62,646 nt of DNA, from assembly GCA_964453995.1 (NCBI GenBank), contig CAYVQC010000021.1, positions 1 through 62,646 of the forward strand, read 5' to 3'. Position numbers and translations under genes: made by a program. The stretch comes from SKVR01 sp964453995 (lineage in GTDB: Bacteria; Bacteroidota; Bacteroidia; Bacteroidales; UBA7960). Under the pieces are notes generated by a model, which made no database searches, was not told where the DNA came from, and saw nothing but the letters and a program-made list of their open reading frames with translations. Every line of letters begins with the position of its first letter. Within the stretch, counting starts at the first letter, position 1. Positions 53,868-62,646 of the stretch are shown here, in pieces.

Positions 53868-55352
53868 TTATAAAACCTGTTGCTGCTGAATGGTTTCCTT
53901 TTTGGAAGATCCTTTGGAAAGAGCCCATAGACCAAGGGCTGTAATTGCGCCGTTTACAATAAGGATCTCAAAGCCAAATTTGTATCCCCACAGTAGTTCT
54001 TCCGAACTGATGCTGAGCAGATAACTCAAGACAGGAGACAGAATACAGATCAGAGGTACCCACTTATCTATTACCCTTCGCCTGGTGTAAAGACCAAAGA
54101 AATACAAACCCAGCAACGGACCGTAAGTATAGCCGGCTATGGTAAAGAGTTTGCTGATAAGGGCTGCATCATTAATAGCCCTGTATCCGATAATGATAAA
54201 AATCACAATTACAGAAAAGCTAATATGCACAAAGTACCTGATCTTTTTAATTCCCTCTTCTGTAATACCGGATTTCCGTTTTAAACCAAGAAAGTCAATA
54301 CAAAATACTGTGGTAAGTGCGGTAAGGGTACCATCAGCGCTGGAGTAAGCTGCAGAGATCAACCCAAAGAAAAAGGTTAATCCGGCTGCCACACTCAGGT
54401 ATTGCAGGGCAATGGTAGGAAAAAGGTCATCAGTAGTTTGGGTCAGGGCAATATCATATTTTCCTGCATAAATCCACAATACGGCACCCAGGAAAAGGAA
54501 CATTAAGTTTACCGGAATAAGAATGAAGCCGAAGGTAAACATGTTTTTTTGTGCATCTCTAAGGTTACGGCAACTCAGGTTTTTTTGCATCATATCCTGG
54601 TCGAGGCCTGTCATAACTATGGTAATGAACATACCGGCTAAAAACTGCTTTACAAAAAAACGCGGGTCTGTTGCATCGGTAATAAACATGCGTGTATAAC
54701 CCCTGTCAGTAGCCTCACCCCAGATCTCTCCCAGGCTCATCCCCAGCGAGTTGGCAATAATAAAGATGGTAATGATCACGGCCGAGATCATAAAAGTGGT
54801 TTGAAGAGTATCCGTCCATACAATGGTTTTAATCCCTCCCTGGAAAGTATACAACAGGATCAGGATCATGAACAATGCTACAGTTACCCCGAAAGGGATG
54901 CCCCAATGGTCAAAGACAAAAAGCTGAAGAACATTCACTACCAGAAACATGCGAAATGAAGTTCCGATGAGCCTCGAAAGGATGAAATAAAGTGCCCCGG
55001 TTTTGTATGAAGCAAAGCCAAAGCGCTTTTCCAGGTAGGTATAAATAGAGGTGAGATTGAGCTTGTAATACAGGGGCAACAACACCAGGGCAATTACAAA
55101 ATAACCGGCCAGGTAACCAAATACGAGCACCATGTAGGAAAAACTCTCTGCACGTACCAGACCAGGCACCGACATAAACGTTACCCCCGAAAGCGAAGCC
55201 CCGATCATACCATAGGCTACCACATACCAGGGTGAGTTACGATTGCCCAGAAAATAGGCCTCATTGTTGGCGCGCCTTACAGTGATGCGCGAAATGGTAA
55301 ATATTAACAGGGTATAAATCAGAAAGCTGAGCAGGATTAGCTGTGAGGTCAT
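53868..55352 (-). CDS. Sodium:solute symporter (SSS family)
   Basis: A 494-residue inner-membrane transporter with 12-14 helices. The ATG at 55352 (MTSQLILLSFLIYTLL) is preferred; an in-frame TTG lies three codons upstream. Family features are YFLGNRNSPWYVVAYGMIGASLSGVTFMSVPG near residues 33-64, the GGIKTIVWTDTLQT segment near 170-185, and GLISAAYSSADGTLTALTTVF near 325-345. SSS proteins take up sugars, amino acids or other solutes with Na+. The substrate cannot be read from sequence. A -7 box lies just upstream. Confidence 0.92.
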   Translation of the reverse strand: MTSQLILLSFLIYTLLIFTISRITVRRANNEAYFLGNRNSPWYVVAYGMIGASLSGVTFMSVPGLVRAESFSYMVLVFGYLAGYFVIALVLLPLYYKLNLTSIYTYLEKRFGFASYKTGALYFILSRLIGTSFRMFLVVNVLQLFVFDHWGIPFGVTVALFMILILLYTFQGGIKTIVWTDTLQTTFMISAVIITIFIIANSLGMSLGEIWGEATDRGYTRMFITDATDPRFFVKQFLAGMFITIVMTGLDQDMMQKNLSCRNLRDAQKNMFTFGFILIPVNLMFLFLGAVLWIYAGKYDIALTQTTDDLFPTIALQYLSVAAGLTFFFGLISAAYSSADGTLTALTTVFCIDFLGLKRKSGITEEGIKKIRYFVHISFSVIVIFIIIGYRAINDAALISKLFTIAGYTYGPLLGLYFFGLYTRRRVIDKWVPLICILSPVLSYLLSISSEELLWGYKFGFEILIVNGAITALGLWALSKGSSKKETIQQQQVL

Positions 55353-55377
55353 GAACCGCAATTTTTAAAATAAGCCG

Positions 55378-55385
55378 CAAAAATA
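55378..55385 (-). promoter_or_regulatory. Putative -7 box of the SSS symporter gene
   Basis: Minus-strand TATTTTTG (55385-55378) fits TAnnTTTG, 25 nt before the ATG at 55352. The -33 box is not at standard spacing. Confidence 0.35.
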
Positions 55386-55434
55386 GGGAAAGTTTTAATA
55401 CTCCGGATCAGCAATTTACCCGAAACAGGTTTTA

Positions 55435-56406
55435 TTATTTCTCCTGAACAGAAGCAATCACAAGGTATTTCATACCGTTGAATCCACCAAATGTGCCCAG
55501 GCCACCATCTACATTGCTGTAAATATGTACGGCTTCAGAAAAAGGAAAATCATCATCATGATAGTAATAGTTTTCCACACTCTGATGGAAGCGGTAATAA
55601 TTGTAATCGGTTTGTAATACATGCACAAATATAGAATCTGTTTGCTCCAGATTATTGGGATTTCCGGGATTGTCGCCACCCATGTCAAAGTAGCCCCAGT
55701 ATTCGGCCCTGAAGGCATAACTGTCGCCGGTGTCATCCTGGAACAATTCATTACCGCGTTCAAGCCAGATGGGATTGTTATAACAATATGGCTCATCCGG
55801 GTTATTATTCCAGTTTGTACAACTGTAAAGGGTGGTTGCACTGCGAAAGTATCTTTCTTTTCCATCGCCGGGAGCAGCCACCAGCCAATCATACCGGATC
55901 ACCCTGTCACCATATTCATCATTTCCAATTTCCGGTTGGCCGATCTCCACACCGGCTACTTCAAAGCCAGGAACAAAGCACTCGGCCTCTACTTGTACAC
56001 CTGTATGGGATTCTACCTTCAGCACGTATTCAAATCCGGCTTCTACCGGAAAAACTGAACCCAAAACGGTAAATGCCTTCAGTTCACTATCCCAGGTCAG
56101 CGGAACAAAGTCTTCTCCTTTTTTTGCAATGTACACATCGGCATCTCCACCCAATGTTTCATCCTGACTGGGATGCTGACTATAAGGCCTCGACCACTCT
56201 GCATAAACCTTAATGAGGCTGTCCTGCGGAGAGATAAACGAAAACACAGCAAGTTGGGGTTCACTGCCTGGAATGTCTATATTTTCTGCTTCACTCAGGA
56301 AAAAATCTTCACAGGAAGTAAGCATTATCAGCATGATAAAAAACGGAACCAGGAAAAAAGAAGCCTTAGCCCGTTTGCTTATTGTATTTGTGCCGGGAAT
56401 AAACAT
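55435..56406 (-). CDS. DUF4249 lipoprotein, partner of the TonB receptor
   Basis: A 323-residue lipoprotein with lipobox IMLTSC near residues 27-32. DUF4249 features follow: QLAVFSFISPQDSLIKVYAEWSRP near 50-75 and EYVLKVESHTG, then a PGFEVAGVEIGQPE segment. DUF4249 proteins are typically encoded next to TonB-dependent receptors and may form the extracellular lid or ligand-binding part of that transporter, in analogy to SusD. It starts 11 nt after the receptor gene stop, which strongly indicates one operon. Confidence 0.88.
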   Translation of the reverse strand: MFIPGTNTISKRAKASFFLVPFFIMLIMLTSCEDFFLSEAENIDIPGSEPQLAVFSFISPQDSLIKVYAEWSRPYSQHPSQDETLGGDADVYIAKKGEDFVPLTWDSELKAFTVLGSVFPVEAGFEYVLKVESHTGVQVEAECFVPGFEVAGVEIGQPEIGNDEYGDRVIRYDWLVAAPGDGKERYFRSATTLYSCTNWNNNPDEPYCYNNPIWLERGNELFQDDTGDSYAFRAEYWGYFDMGGDNPGNPNNLEQTDSIFVHVLQTDYNYYRFHQSVENYYYHDDDFPFSEAVHIYSNVDGGLGTFGGFNGMKYLVIASVQEK

Positions 56407-56417
56407 AAACAGAGGAT

Positions 56418-58850
56418 TTAAAATTTGTAATTTACACTGATAGAAGGAACTATGGGAAAGATACTTACCTGCATCAACTTCCTCATTTCATATCCCTGGT
56501 AGATTCCGCTTTCATCATATACAGCGCGGTTTTCCCAATAATAAAAAAATGGATTTTTGCGGCTGTAGGCATTATAGGCTCCCAGCTCAATGGATCGCTT
56601 CACGGGAACACCAAAGCGGGTAATATCCTTGTGGAACTGTACCCCCACATCTAACCTTTGGTAGGAGGCAGCGCGAAAACTGTTTTTCTTGTCATATACA
56701 TTAGCCGAATTCCACCATACATCATAAAACGGATCACTTTCGCCCCGGTCGTACAACGGATGCGTAATAATGGGGAAGCGCCCGGTACCCAGATCATATG
56801 CATTTCCGGTAGCATATACCCATGTAGCACTTAAAGTAATGCGGGGAGATATCTCATAGATGCCTACCAGGGAAATATCGTGCCGCCTGTCGTAACGGGC
56901 CCAGAATTTCTCTCCAAAATTGAGATCATCAAAACGGTGTTGTATCCATGATAAGGTATAACCCAGCCATCCGGAAAACCTGCCTGCTTTTCGCTGCAGC
57001 AGGAACTCAATACCATAAGCCCAGCCTTCACCATTGGTAATGTTGTCCTCCCAGGTAAAGTTTTCAGCATTTTCAGGATCATCAATGAAAAGGAAGGAGG
57101 CTCCCTCTTTGTACCCTACGATATTGTCTGACTTCTTGTAATACCCTTCAATAGAGATCTCACTATCACGGTCGAGCCAGTCCCAGGCAAACCCTGTGGC
57201 AACCTGCCATGTACGTTGAGGTGGGATCTTGCCGGTAGTAGGCACCCACAAATCAGTGGGCAGCCCTATGCCGGTAGTACTGAGCAGATGCACATACTGG
57301 TTCATAGAGGCAAATGAAGCCTTCCAGCTTACTTCGGGATAAATTATAAGATTAGAATTGAAACGGGGTTCCAGGTACTGGTATGATCTGCCATCAGCAA
57401 GAAAATGGCTGAAACGGACACCAGGATTGATGCGCCATATGTCGCCAAAACTAATCTCATCTTCCACATAAATTCCTGATTCAAGAGAATAATGAATTTC
57501 CTGTGATCTCTCAAATCTTCCAATATCATCGTCGCGAAAAACTACTGCGCTGGGCGTAAATTTATGACGTGTAGTTTGTATACCTGCACGTACCAAATGA
57601 TTGGAAAGAGGATTCCAGGTGATATCGTATTTCAGTCCTATATCCTGTATACCCGAGTTGTATTGCAGATCGAAAGCACTGGTGGTATTACTATAAAGAT
57701 CACGGTCTTTTTCCCTGGCATAGATCTCAAGCAAATAATCAGAGAAGATAAAAGAAGCGTTGGCAAAGAGGCGGTCATTAAAAATGTGATTCCATCTTAC
57801 AGTAGTGGTAAGATTTTGCCAGTAAAGCCCCCCTTCGCTTTCATTTTCAAAATCAAAGCTGCTGTTTGAATTTCTGAAAAAGAACTTATCCCGGCCCATG
57901 TAGCTACTCACAAAAATTCGGTTATTGGCATCAATATCATAATTGAGTTTGGCATTGAGGTCATAGAGATAGTATCCTCCATAATCATTACTTGGCATAA
58001 ACGGCCTGATAAGAGCGTCGATATAGCTACGCCGGCCTGAAACTAGGAAAGAGGCCTTGTCTTTTATGATGGGGCCTTCCAGGGTAAGACGGCTGCTGAT
58101 CAGCCCAATGCCCCCCTCTCCAGCAAATTTTTGTTTATTCCCGTCTTTCATCTGGATATCCAGTACCGAGGAAAGCCGCCCGCCATATCGTGCCGGGAAA
58201 CCACCTTTATAGAGCTGCATGCTCTTTACAGCATCACCATTGAAGACCGAAAAAAAGCCAAACAGATGACTGGCATTATACACAATGGCATCATCAAGAA
58301 TGATCAGGTTCTGATCGGGGCCTCCTCCCCTTACATAAAAACCACTGGTTCCCTCTGTACCTGACTGCACACCGGGCATGAGCTGCAATACTTTAAACAT
58401 GTCCTTTTCCCCCAACAGCGTGGGAATATTGCGCATCTGCTGAATAGGAATCTCCAGGCGCGACATTTGCGCAGCCTGCGATATTCGGGTGATACGTTGC
58501 TCTGTAAGTACAACTTCCTGCAAATCAATGCTGGGATCAAGCTCAATGTCGAGTCTTACATTTTCAGTAAGAACAAGCTCTTTCACTACCTGTGCATAGC
58601 CCACATAGGAAAACACCACTTCTACGCTATCTTGCGGAAGGGTAATGGAATAAAAACCGTAAGTGTTGGAAGTGGACCCTATGCGAAGATTGGGTTCATA
58701 AACGTTGGCCCCTACAAGGGTTTCACGGCTGCCTTTTTCATAAATATAGCCACTGATGGTATAACGCTGCTGCCCCTGCCCATAGCAGGTACCTGTAAAA
58801 AAGTATATTACAGCAAATGCAAAGAACACAGAAAGTTTCATACGATGCAT
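56418..58850 (-). CDS. TonB-dependent receptor with carboxypeptidase-like N-domain
   Basis: An 810-residue outer-membrane transporter. A signal peptide ends near CYGQ (residue ~25); Met4 is an alternative start. Next comes a carboxypeptidase-regulatory-like domain (~30-110, ISGYIYEKGSRETLVGANVYE). The plug (~130-240) includes FYVRGGGPDQNLIILDDAIVYN and GGFPARYGGRLSSVLDI. A 22-strand barrel should follow, ending SVNYKF. This layout matches SusC-like or TonB receptors that import large ligands using the proton motive force. The ligand is unknown. It is co-transcribed with the DUF4249 gene. Confidence 0.93.
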   Translation of the reverse strand: MHRMKLSVFFAFAVIYFFTGTCYGQGQQRYTISGYIYEKGSRETLVGANVYEPNLRIGSTSNTYGFYSITLPQDSVEVVFSYVGYAQVVKELVLTENVRLDIELDPSIDLQEVVLTEQRITRISQAAQMSRLEIPIQQMRNIPTLLGEKDMFKVLQLMPGVQSGTEGTSGFYVRGGGPDQNLIILDDAIVYNASHLFGFFSVFNGDAVKSMQLYKGGFPARYGGRLSSVLDIQMKDGNKQKFAGEGGIGLISSRLTLEGPIIKDKASFLVSGRRSYIDALIRPFMPSNDYGGYYLYDLNAKLNYDIDANNRIFVSSYMGRDKFFFRNSNSSFDFENESEGGLYWQNLTTTVRWNHIFNDRLFANASFIFSDYLLEIYAREKDRDLYSNTTSAFDLQYNSGIQDIGLKYDITWNPLSNHLVRAGIQTTRHKFTPSAVVFRDDDIGRFERSQEIHYSLESGIYVEDEISFGDIWRINPGVRFSHFLADGRSYQYLEPRFNSNLIIYPEVSWKASFASMNQYVHLLSTTGIGLPTDLWVPTTGKIPPQRTWQVATGFAWDWLDRDSEISIEGYYKKSDNIVGYKEGASFLFIDDPENAENFTWEDNITNGEGWAYGIEFLLQRKAGRFSGWLGYTLSWIQHRFDDLNFGEKFWARYDRRHDISLVGIYEISPRITLSATWVYATGNAYDLGTGRFPIITHPLYDRGESDPFYDVWWNSANVYDKKNSFRAASYQRLDVGVQFHKDITRFGVPVKRSIELGAYNAYSRKNPFFYYWENRAVYDESGIYQGYEMRKLMQVSIFPIVPSISVNYKF

Positions 58851-59165
58851 ACAGAATGGGTTGGTTTACAGTTTGTAAAATTGCACAAAATATCTCATGT
58901 AACGGGCTTCTTGTTATAAAAATTGCTTTATATAACATTAACTTAACCCGACTGGCAGGATATTACATAGGCATACCAGGTACTAACAATTTATTTTCCC
59001 ATTGCAATTTAGTGTTCATTAACGAACAAACTTGTGCGTTCACGTGCAATCCTTCCGTCCGATCTTTTCCACCTTAAGTCTTTATCATCTTATATTTCAA
59101 ACAATTACATGAGTTGGTCTGAATGTTGATTTTTTGTCTTCAGCAACCCAAAACCATTTTCAACC
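58851..59165. other. 315-bp divergent intergenic region
   Basis: It separates the TonB receptor and DUF5916 genes. A near-match TATATTTC at about 59089-59096 faces the plus-strand gene (7 of 8 fixed positions). No exact box, hairpin or coding sequence was recognised. Confidence 0.4.
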
Positions 59166-61790
59166 ATGAAAACATTCTACTTACCTTTACTATTGGTGAT
59201 GTTTTATGCCAGCACATGGGCCAACGAACAAAACAACCGAACTTACACCACCCAAAAGATTCAAGCTCCCGCACCTGTAATTGATGGTGAACTGGGAGAT
59301 GAGGCCTGGTTATCGCAAACCTGGGCTGAAGACTTTACACAGTATGAACCTTTTAATGGCAGAGAACCCTCCTTCAGAACCCGGTTTATGGTTGTACACG
59401 ACAACAATTTCCTCTATGTGGCTTTAAGGATGTACGATGATGCTCCAGACAGTATTGTGGGTCGTTTGGCACGACGCGATCAGTTTGAAGGAGATATTGC
59501 AGCTATTGGTTTTGACAGTTACCACGACCAACGCACTGCCTTTATTTTTGGAGTAAATGCAGCCGGTGTAAAGTTTGATTATATTGCAACAAACGATGGT
59601 AATAATGAGGACTTTTCCTGGGATCCCACCTGGTGGGTAAGCACTTCTGTTGACAGCCTGGGCTGGGTGGCCGAAATGCGCATCCCTTTCAATCAGCTTC
59701 GCTTCGACCGCGACAATGATGGATTATGGGGCCTGCAGGTACAACGGGTTATTTACAGAAAAGGGGAAATGAACCTTTGGTCTCCCCTACCGGCCAACCC
59801 ATCGGGTATAGTGCATTTCTTCGGTACCCTGAAGGGACTCAATGCCATAGAACCCCGAAGCATCTTCGACATTACTCCCTACGCGGTAACTTCCGCTGCA
59901 CGCTATCCTGCTGTGAGGGGAAATCCTTTTCTCAATGGCAGCGATCACAGCTATAATCTCGGGCTGGATGCAAAAATAGGGCTTACCAACCATCTTACCC
60001 TCGATATGACTTTCAATCCGGATTTTGGCCAGGTGGAGGCAGATCCCTCCCAGGTAAATCTTTCCGCCTACGAAACCTTTCTGCAGGAAAAACGCCCCTT
60101 TTTCATAGAAGGTCGTAATATCACCAGCTTCAAACTCGGCATTGGTGATGGCGATATTGGCTATGATAACCTGTTCTATTCGAGGCGTATTGGCCGCAGA
60201 CCCAGCGGAAGCATTCCCCTTGAGAATGGTGCGGTAATGAATTTCCCCAGCTTTACCAATATCCTGGGTGCCACCAAAATAACAGGAAAGACCCAGGATG
60301 GCCTGTCACTGGCTTTTATTGAGTCGGTTACTGCAGAAGAAAAAGCCGAAATAGATATTGACGGAAACCGCAGCTTTCATACGGTAGAACCTCTTACCAA
60401 TTTTCTTGTTGGCCGGTTACAAAAAGACTTTTCAGATGGAAATACTATTATTGGGGGTATGGTTACCAGTGTGCACCGCAACCTGGGAGGCCCTTTGCAT
60501 GATCAGATGCACTCAGCTGCATACAGTGGTGGAGTTGATATGTCGAGGTACTTCAAAAACAAAACCTGGGTACTCAATTTGAATATGGCCATGAGCCACG
60601 TGCAGGGAAGTGAAGAAGCTATTTTGCGCACCCAGCAATCTTCAGCCCGCTATTTCCAGCGACCCGATGCTGAACACCTCTCCATTGATTCTACAAAGAC
60701 CTCACTGACCGGAACCAGTGGTAAGATCGAATTTGCAAAAATCGGGGGCGGGCACTGGACTATTTTTTCTGTTCTTATCTGGAAATCTCCCGAATTTGAG
60801 ATCAACGACATTGGGTATGTTCGCCAGGCTGATCACGCCATTCAGCTATTTGCTGCCCGATACAGGCAATGGGAACCCAAAGGAATTTACCGCTCATTCA
60901 ACATCGGCATAAACCAATATACCATGTGGAATTTTGCCGGCGACAACCTTGTAAACGGATGGAACATCAACGGATATATACGCTACAAGAACTATTGGAG
61001 CAGCAGCATGGGGATGCAGTTCAATCATAATGTTACATCCACCTCGTTGCTGAGAGGCGGGCCTGCTTTCCTTATGCCTGGTGAAATGTATGCCTGGTTT
61101 AGCTCAGGTACCGATAACCGCAAAAAACTAATGGCAAATGTAAATGCCAATATTGGCAGAAGCACCGAAAACCACATGAACCGCAACAGTGTATCTCTCG
61201 GTATTACCTACCGCCCTGCAAATTACATCAACATGTCGCTCAACCCTTCATACATACAGTACAGGAATACACTGCAGTATGTAAGAAATTTTTCCGATCA
61301 GCAAAAGTACCTCTTCGGCACCATCGACCAGCAAGTGGTTAGTTTTTCCTTCAGGTTGAATATTACTATTATTCCTGATCTCAGCCTGCAATACTGGGGG
61401 CAGCCTTTTGTAGCCGTGGGCAATTATTCTGAATTTAAATTCATTTCTGATCCCCGTGCAGAGGACTTTCACAACAGGTACACGCAATTTACGGCCAATC
61501 AGATTGAACTAGAAGACAATACTTATCGTCTGGATGAGAACATGGACGGCACAACCGACTATGAAATTGAAAAACCGGATTTCAGAGTAAAAGAGTTTCT
61601 TTCCAACCTGGTAATAAGGTGGGAATACCAGCCAGGTTCATCTATACACCTGGTATGGAGCCAGAACCGCTCAGGATTTGACACAAATGGCGGTTTGAGC
61701 TACATGCGCGACATGGACGAACTCTTCTCCGAAAAACCTTATAATACCTTTTTGCTCAAATTTACCTACCGCATAGGTGTAAGGAATTAA
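59166..61790 (+). CDS. DUF5916 family exported protein with CBM9-like N-domain
   Basis: An 874-residue exported protein. A signal peptide ends near residue 19 (STWAN). Residues ~30-215 resemble carbohydrate-binding family 9 (APVIDGELGDEAW, FRTRFMVVHDNNFLYVALRMYDDAPD, WVAEMRIPFNQLRF). The remaining ~640 residues match DUF5916 (LNAIEPRSIFDITPYAV, DFGQVEADPSQVNLSAYETFLQEKRPFFIEG) and are beta-strand rich, ending KFTYRIGVRN, consistent with an outer-membrane barrel. Function is unknown; many relatives occur in Bacteroidota. It is divergent from the TonB receptor operon. Confidence 0.9.
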   Translation: MKTFYLPLLLVMFYASTWANEQNNRTYTTQKIQAPAPVIDGELGDEAWLSQTWAEDFTQYEPFNGREPSFRTRFMVVHDNNFLYVALRMYDDAPDSIVGRLARRDQFEGDIAAIGFDSYHDQRTAFIFGVNAAGVKFDYIATNDGNNEDFSWDPTWWVSTSVDSLGWVAEMRIPFNQLRFDRDNDGLWGLQVQRVIYRKGEMNLWSPLPANPSGIVHFFGTLKGLNAIEPRSIFDITPYAVTSAARYPAVRGNPFLNGSDHSYNLGLDAKIGLTNHLTLDMTFNPDFGQVEADPSQVNLSAYETFLQEKRPFFIEGRNITSFKLGIGDGDIGYDNLFYSRRIGRRPSGSIPLENGAVMNFPSFTNILGATKITGKTQDGLSLAFIESVTAEEKAEIDIDGNRSFHTVEPLTNFLVGRLQKDFSDGNTIIGGMVTSVHRNLGGPLHDQMHSAAYSGGVDMSRYFKNKTWVLNLNMAMSHVQGSEEAILRTQQSSARYFQRPDAEHLSIDSTKTSLTGTSGKIEFAKIGGGHWTIFSVLIWKSPEFEINDIGYVRQADHAIQLFAARYRQWEPKGIYRSFNIGINQYTMWNFAGDNLVNGWNINGYIRYKNYWSSSMGMQFNHNVTSTSLLRGGPAFLMPGEMYAWFSSGTDNRKKLMANVNANIGRSTENHMNRNSVSLGITYRPANYINMSLNPSYIQYRNTLQYVRNFSDQQKYLFGTIDQQVVSFSFRLNITIIPDLSLQYWGQPFVAVGNYSEFKFISDPRAEDFHNRYTQFTANQIELEDNTYRLDENMDGTTDYEIEKPDFRVKEFLSNLVIRWEYQPGSSIHLVWSQNRSGFDTNGGLSYMRDMDELFSEKPYNTFLLKFTYRIGVRN

Positions 61791-61873
61791 TACACAGCCG
61801 GAGTTCTTAACAGTCAACAGTGTCTTATCTTACCTTACACGCATTTTTTTCTACTAATAACTGACTTTTACCG

Positions 61874-61881
61874 TAAGTTTG
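61874..61881 (+). promoter_or_regulatory. Putative -7 box of tag
   Basis: TAAGTTTG matches TAnnTTTG, 37 nt before the ATG at 61919. A TTTC (61848-61851) lies 22 nt upstream, one base off the -33 consensus. Confidence 0.4.
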
Positions 61882-61918
61882 TGGTTCAATTTTACCAAAA
61901 GACTACAAACAAGCAATT

Positions 61919-62488
61919 ATGAGCTCTGAAATGACTTTTAGATGCCAGTGGTGTGGCAACGACCCACTCTATATAAAATATCACGATGAAGAATGGGGAA
62001 AACCAGTGTATGACGACAGGATACTTTTTGAGTTTCTGATCCTGGAAACCTTCCAGGCAGGCCTGAGCTGGATCACCATACTGCGCAAAAGGGAATATTT
62101 CAGGATGGCTTTCGATGGTTTCGATTTTGAAAGAATCGCTTCTTATGGCGAAGAAAAAGTTGAAGAGCTTATGCAAAACCAGGGAATCATCCGCAACAGG
62201 CTAAAAATAAAAGCAGCCATTACCAATGCACAGGCTTTTATCAAAATCCGTAAAGAATTTGGTACTTTCAGCAAATACATCTGGTCATTTGTAAACGGCA
62301 CCCCCCTGATCAATAATTTCACTTCTCTTAATGAAATCCCGGCATCCACTCCACTGTCAGACAAAATCAGTAAAGATTTGAAAAAAAGAGGATTCAAATT
62401 TACCGGTAGTACCGTAGTGTATGCTCATATGCAGGCTACCGGAATGGTAAATGATCATATTGCAGGATGTGTGGCACGGCAGACTTAA
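61919..62488 (+). CDS. tag: DNA-3-methyladenine glycosylase I
   Basis: A 189-residue DNA repair enzyme that excises 3-methyladenine from alkylated DNA. The zinc-snap ligands are all visible: Cys9 (RCQWC), His22 (YHDEEWG), His180 and Cys184 (NDHIAGC). Glu43 in LETFQAGLSW corresponds to Glu38 of the E. coli enzyme. Spacing is shifted by +5 for all residues against my memory of E. coli Tag (C4, H17, E38, H175, C179). A start at Met5 would also fit. It stands alone with its own -7 box. Confidence 0.95.
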   Translation: MSSEMTFRCQWCGNDPLYIKYHDEEWGKPVYDDRILFEFLILETFQAGLSWITILRKREYFRMAFDGFDFERIASYGEEKVEELMQNQGIIRNRLKIKAAITNAQAFIKIRKEFGTFSKYIWSFVNGTPLINNFTSLNEIPASTPLSDKISKDLKKRGFKFTGSTVVYAHMQATGMVNDHIAGCVARQT

Positions 62489-62646
62489 GGTCAACAATAA
62501 ACATTGAAAGTCTCTTCTATTGGCAGGAATGAAGAATTCCGCTTACTGATCAAGGCACTTCAGATTTTTCTTACTTTGCTTTCACAATTGTCCGGTAAAC
62601 ATTAATTAATACTCCGCAAACCCAGATTCTATCGCGTCCCTAAGGG

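Overview
This window looks like an ordinary chromosomal stretch from a Bacteroidota bacterium, most likely Bacteroidales/Marinilabiliales-like. The evidence is two proteins with type IX secretion (T9SS) C-terminal sorting domains, a TonB-dependent receptor paired with a DUF4249 lipoprotein, families typical of the phylum (DUF4301, DUF4831, DUF5916, DUF6913, DUF5063, GNAT-nitrilase fusion, GT3-GT35 fusion), weak Shine-Dalgarno sequences, and many intergenic TAnnTTTG boxes, the -7 element of Bacteroidota promoters. I see no phage, insertion sequence, CRISPR array, integron or toxin-antitoxin module. No compact, clearly new multi-gene system stands out. The interest lies in single unusual proteins, non-coding structures and one dispersed repeat family.

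Layout. 1-5.4 kb: the 5' part of a tRNA-Leu(GAG), a DUF5063 protein, a large GLUG-repeat T9SS cargo protein and an exported thioredoxin-fold protein. 5.4-8.5 kb: a dispersed repeat, DUF4301, a GroES-like co-chaperone and dipeptidase PepE. 8.6-16 kb (plus strand): a cyanophycin-synthetase-like protein whose ATP-grasp and Mur-ligase signature loops are both altered, then a DUF4831 lipoprotein, a short-chain dehydrogenase, a GNAT-nitrilase fusion and a DoxX-like membrane protein. 16-19.4 kb: a large exported protein of unknown function and FabG. 19.5-28.7 kb (minus strand): a four-gene glycogen operon (debranching enzyme, GT4 synthase, GH57 amylase, fused GT3 synthase/GT35 phosphorylase). 29-35.5 kb: a TPR-SPOR protein, a Cache-HAMP-GAF-PAS sensor without an output domain, a class IV aminotransferase, a rhomboid protease and a HAD hydrolase. 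35.5-44.6 kb: an S41 protease, a translationally coupled membrane alpha/beta-hydrolase and methyltransferase, a DUF6913-dapA-M14 carboxypeptidase operon and a flavin reductase. 44.8-52.1 kb: an MBL-fold hydrolase, an orphan peptide-binding lipoprotein, DUF1295 and SRPBCC genes, a DUF2007-Usp-Usp protein and a second M14 peptidase. 52.1-62.5 kb: the second copy of the dispersed repeat, an LA_2272-type repeat protein with a strict 16-residue period, a sodium:solute symporter, the DUF4249/TonB-receptor pair, a DUF5916 protein and DNA glycosylase Tag.

How the genes work together. The clearest pathway is glycogen turnover: synthesis (GT3, GT4), phosphorolysis (GT35), debranching and GH57 cleavage, all in one minus-strand run. 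The cyanophycin-synthetase-like gene next to pepE suggests nitrogen-reserve or Asp-dipeptide metabolism, but loss of the ATP-binding loops makes true cyanophycin synthesis uncertain. Outer-membrane uptake (TonB receptor/DUF4249), T9SS export and several peptidases fit a polymer- and peptide-feeding heterotroph.

All calls rest on reading the sequence and remembered family signatures. No database search was run.
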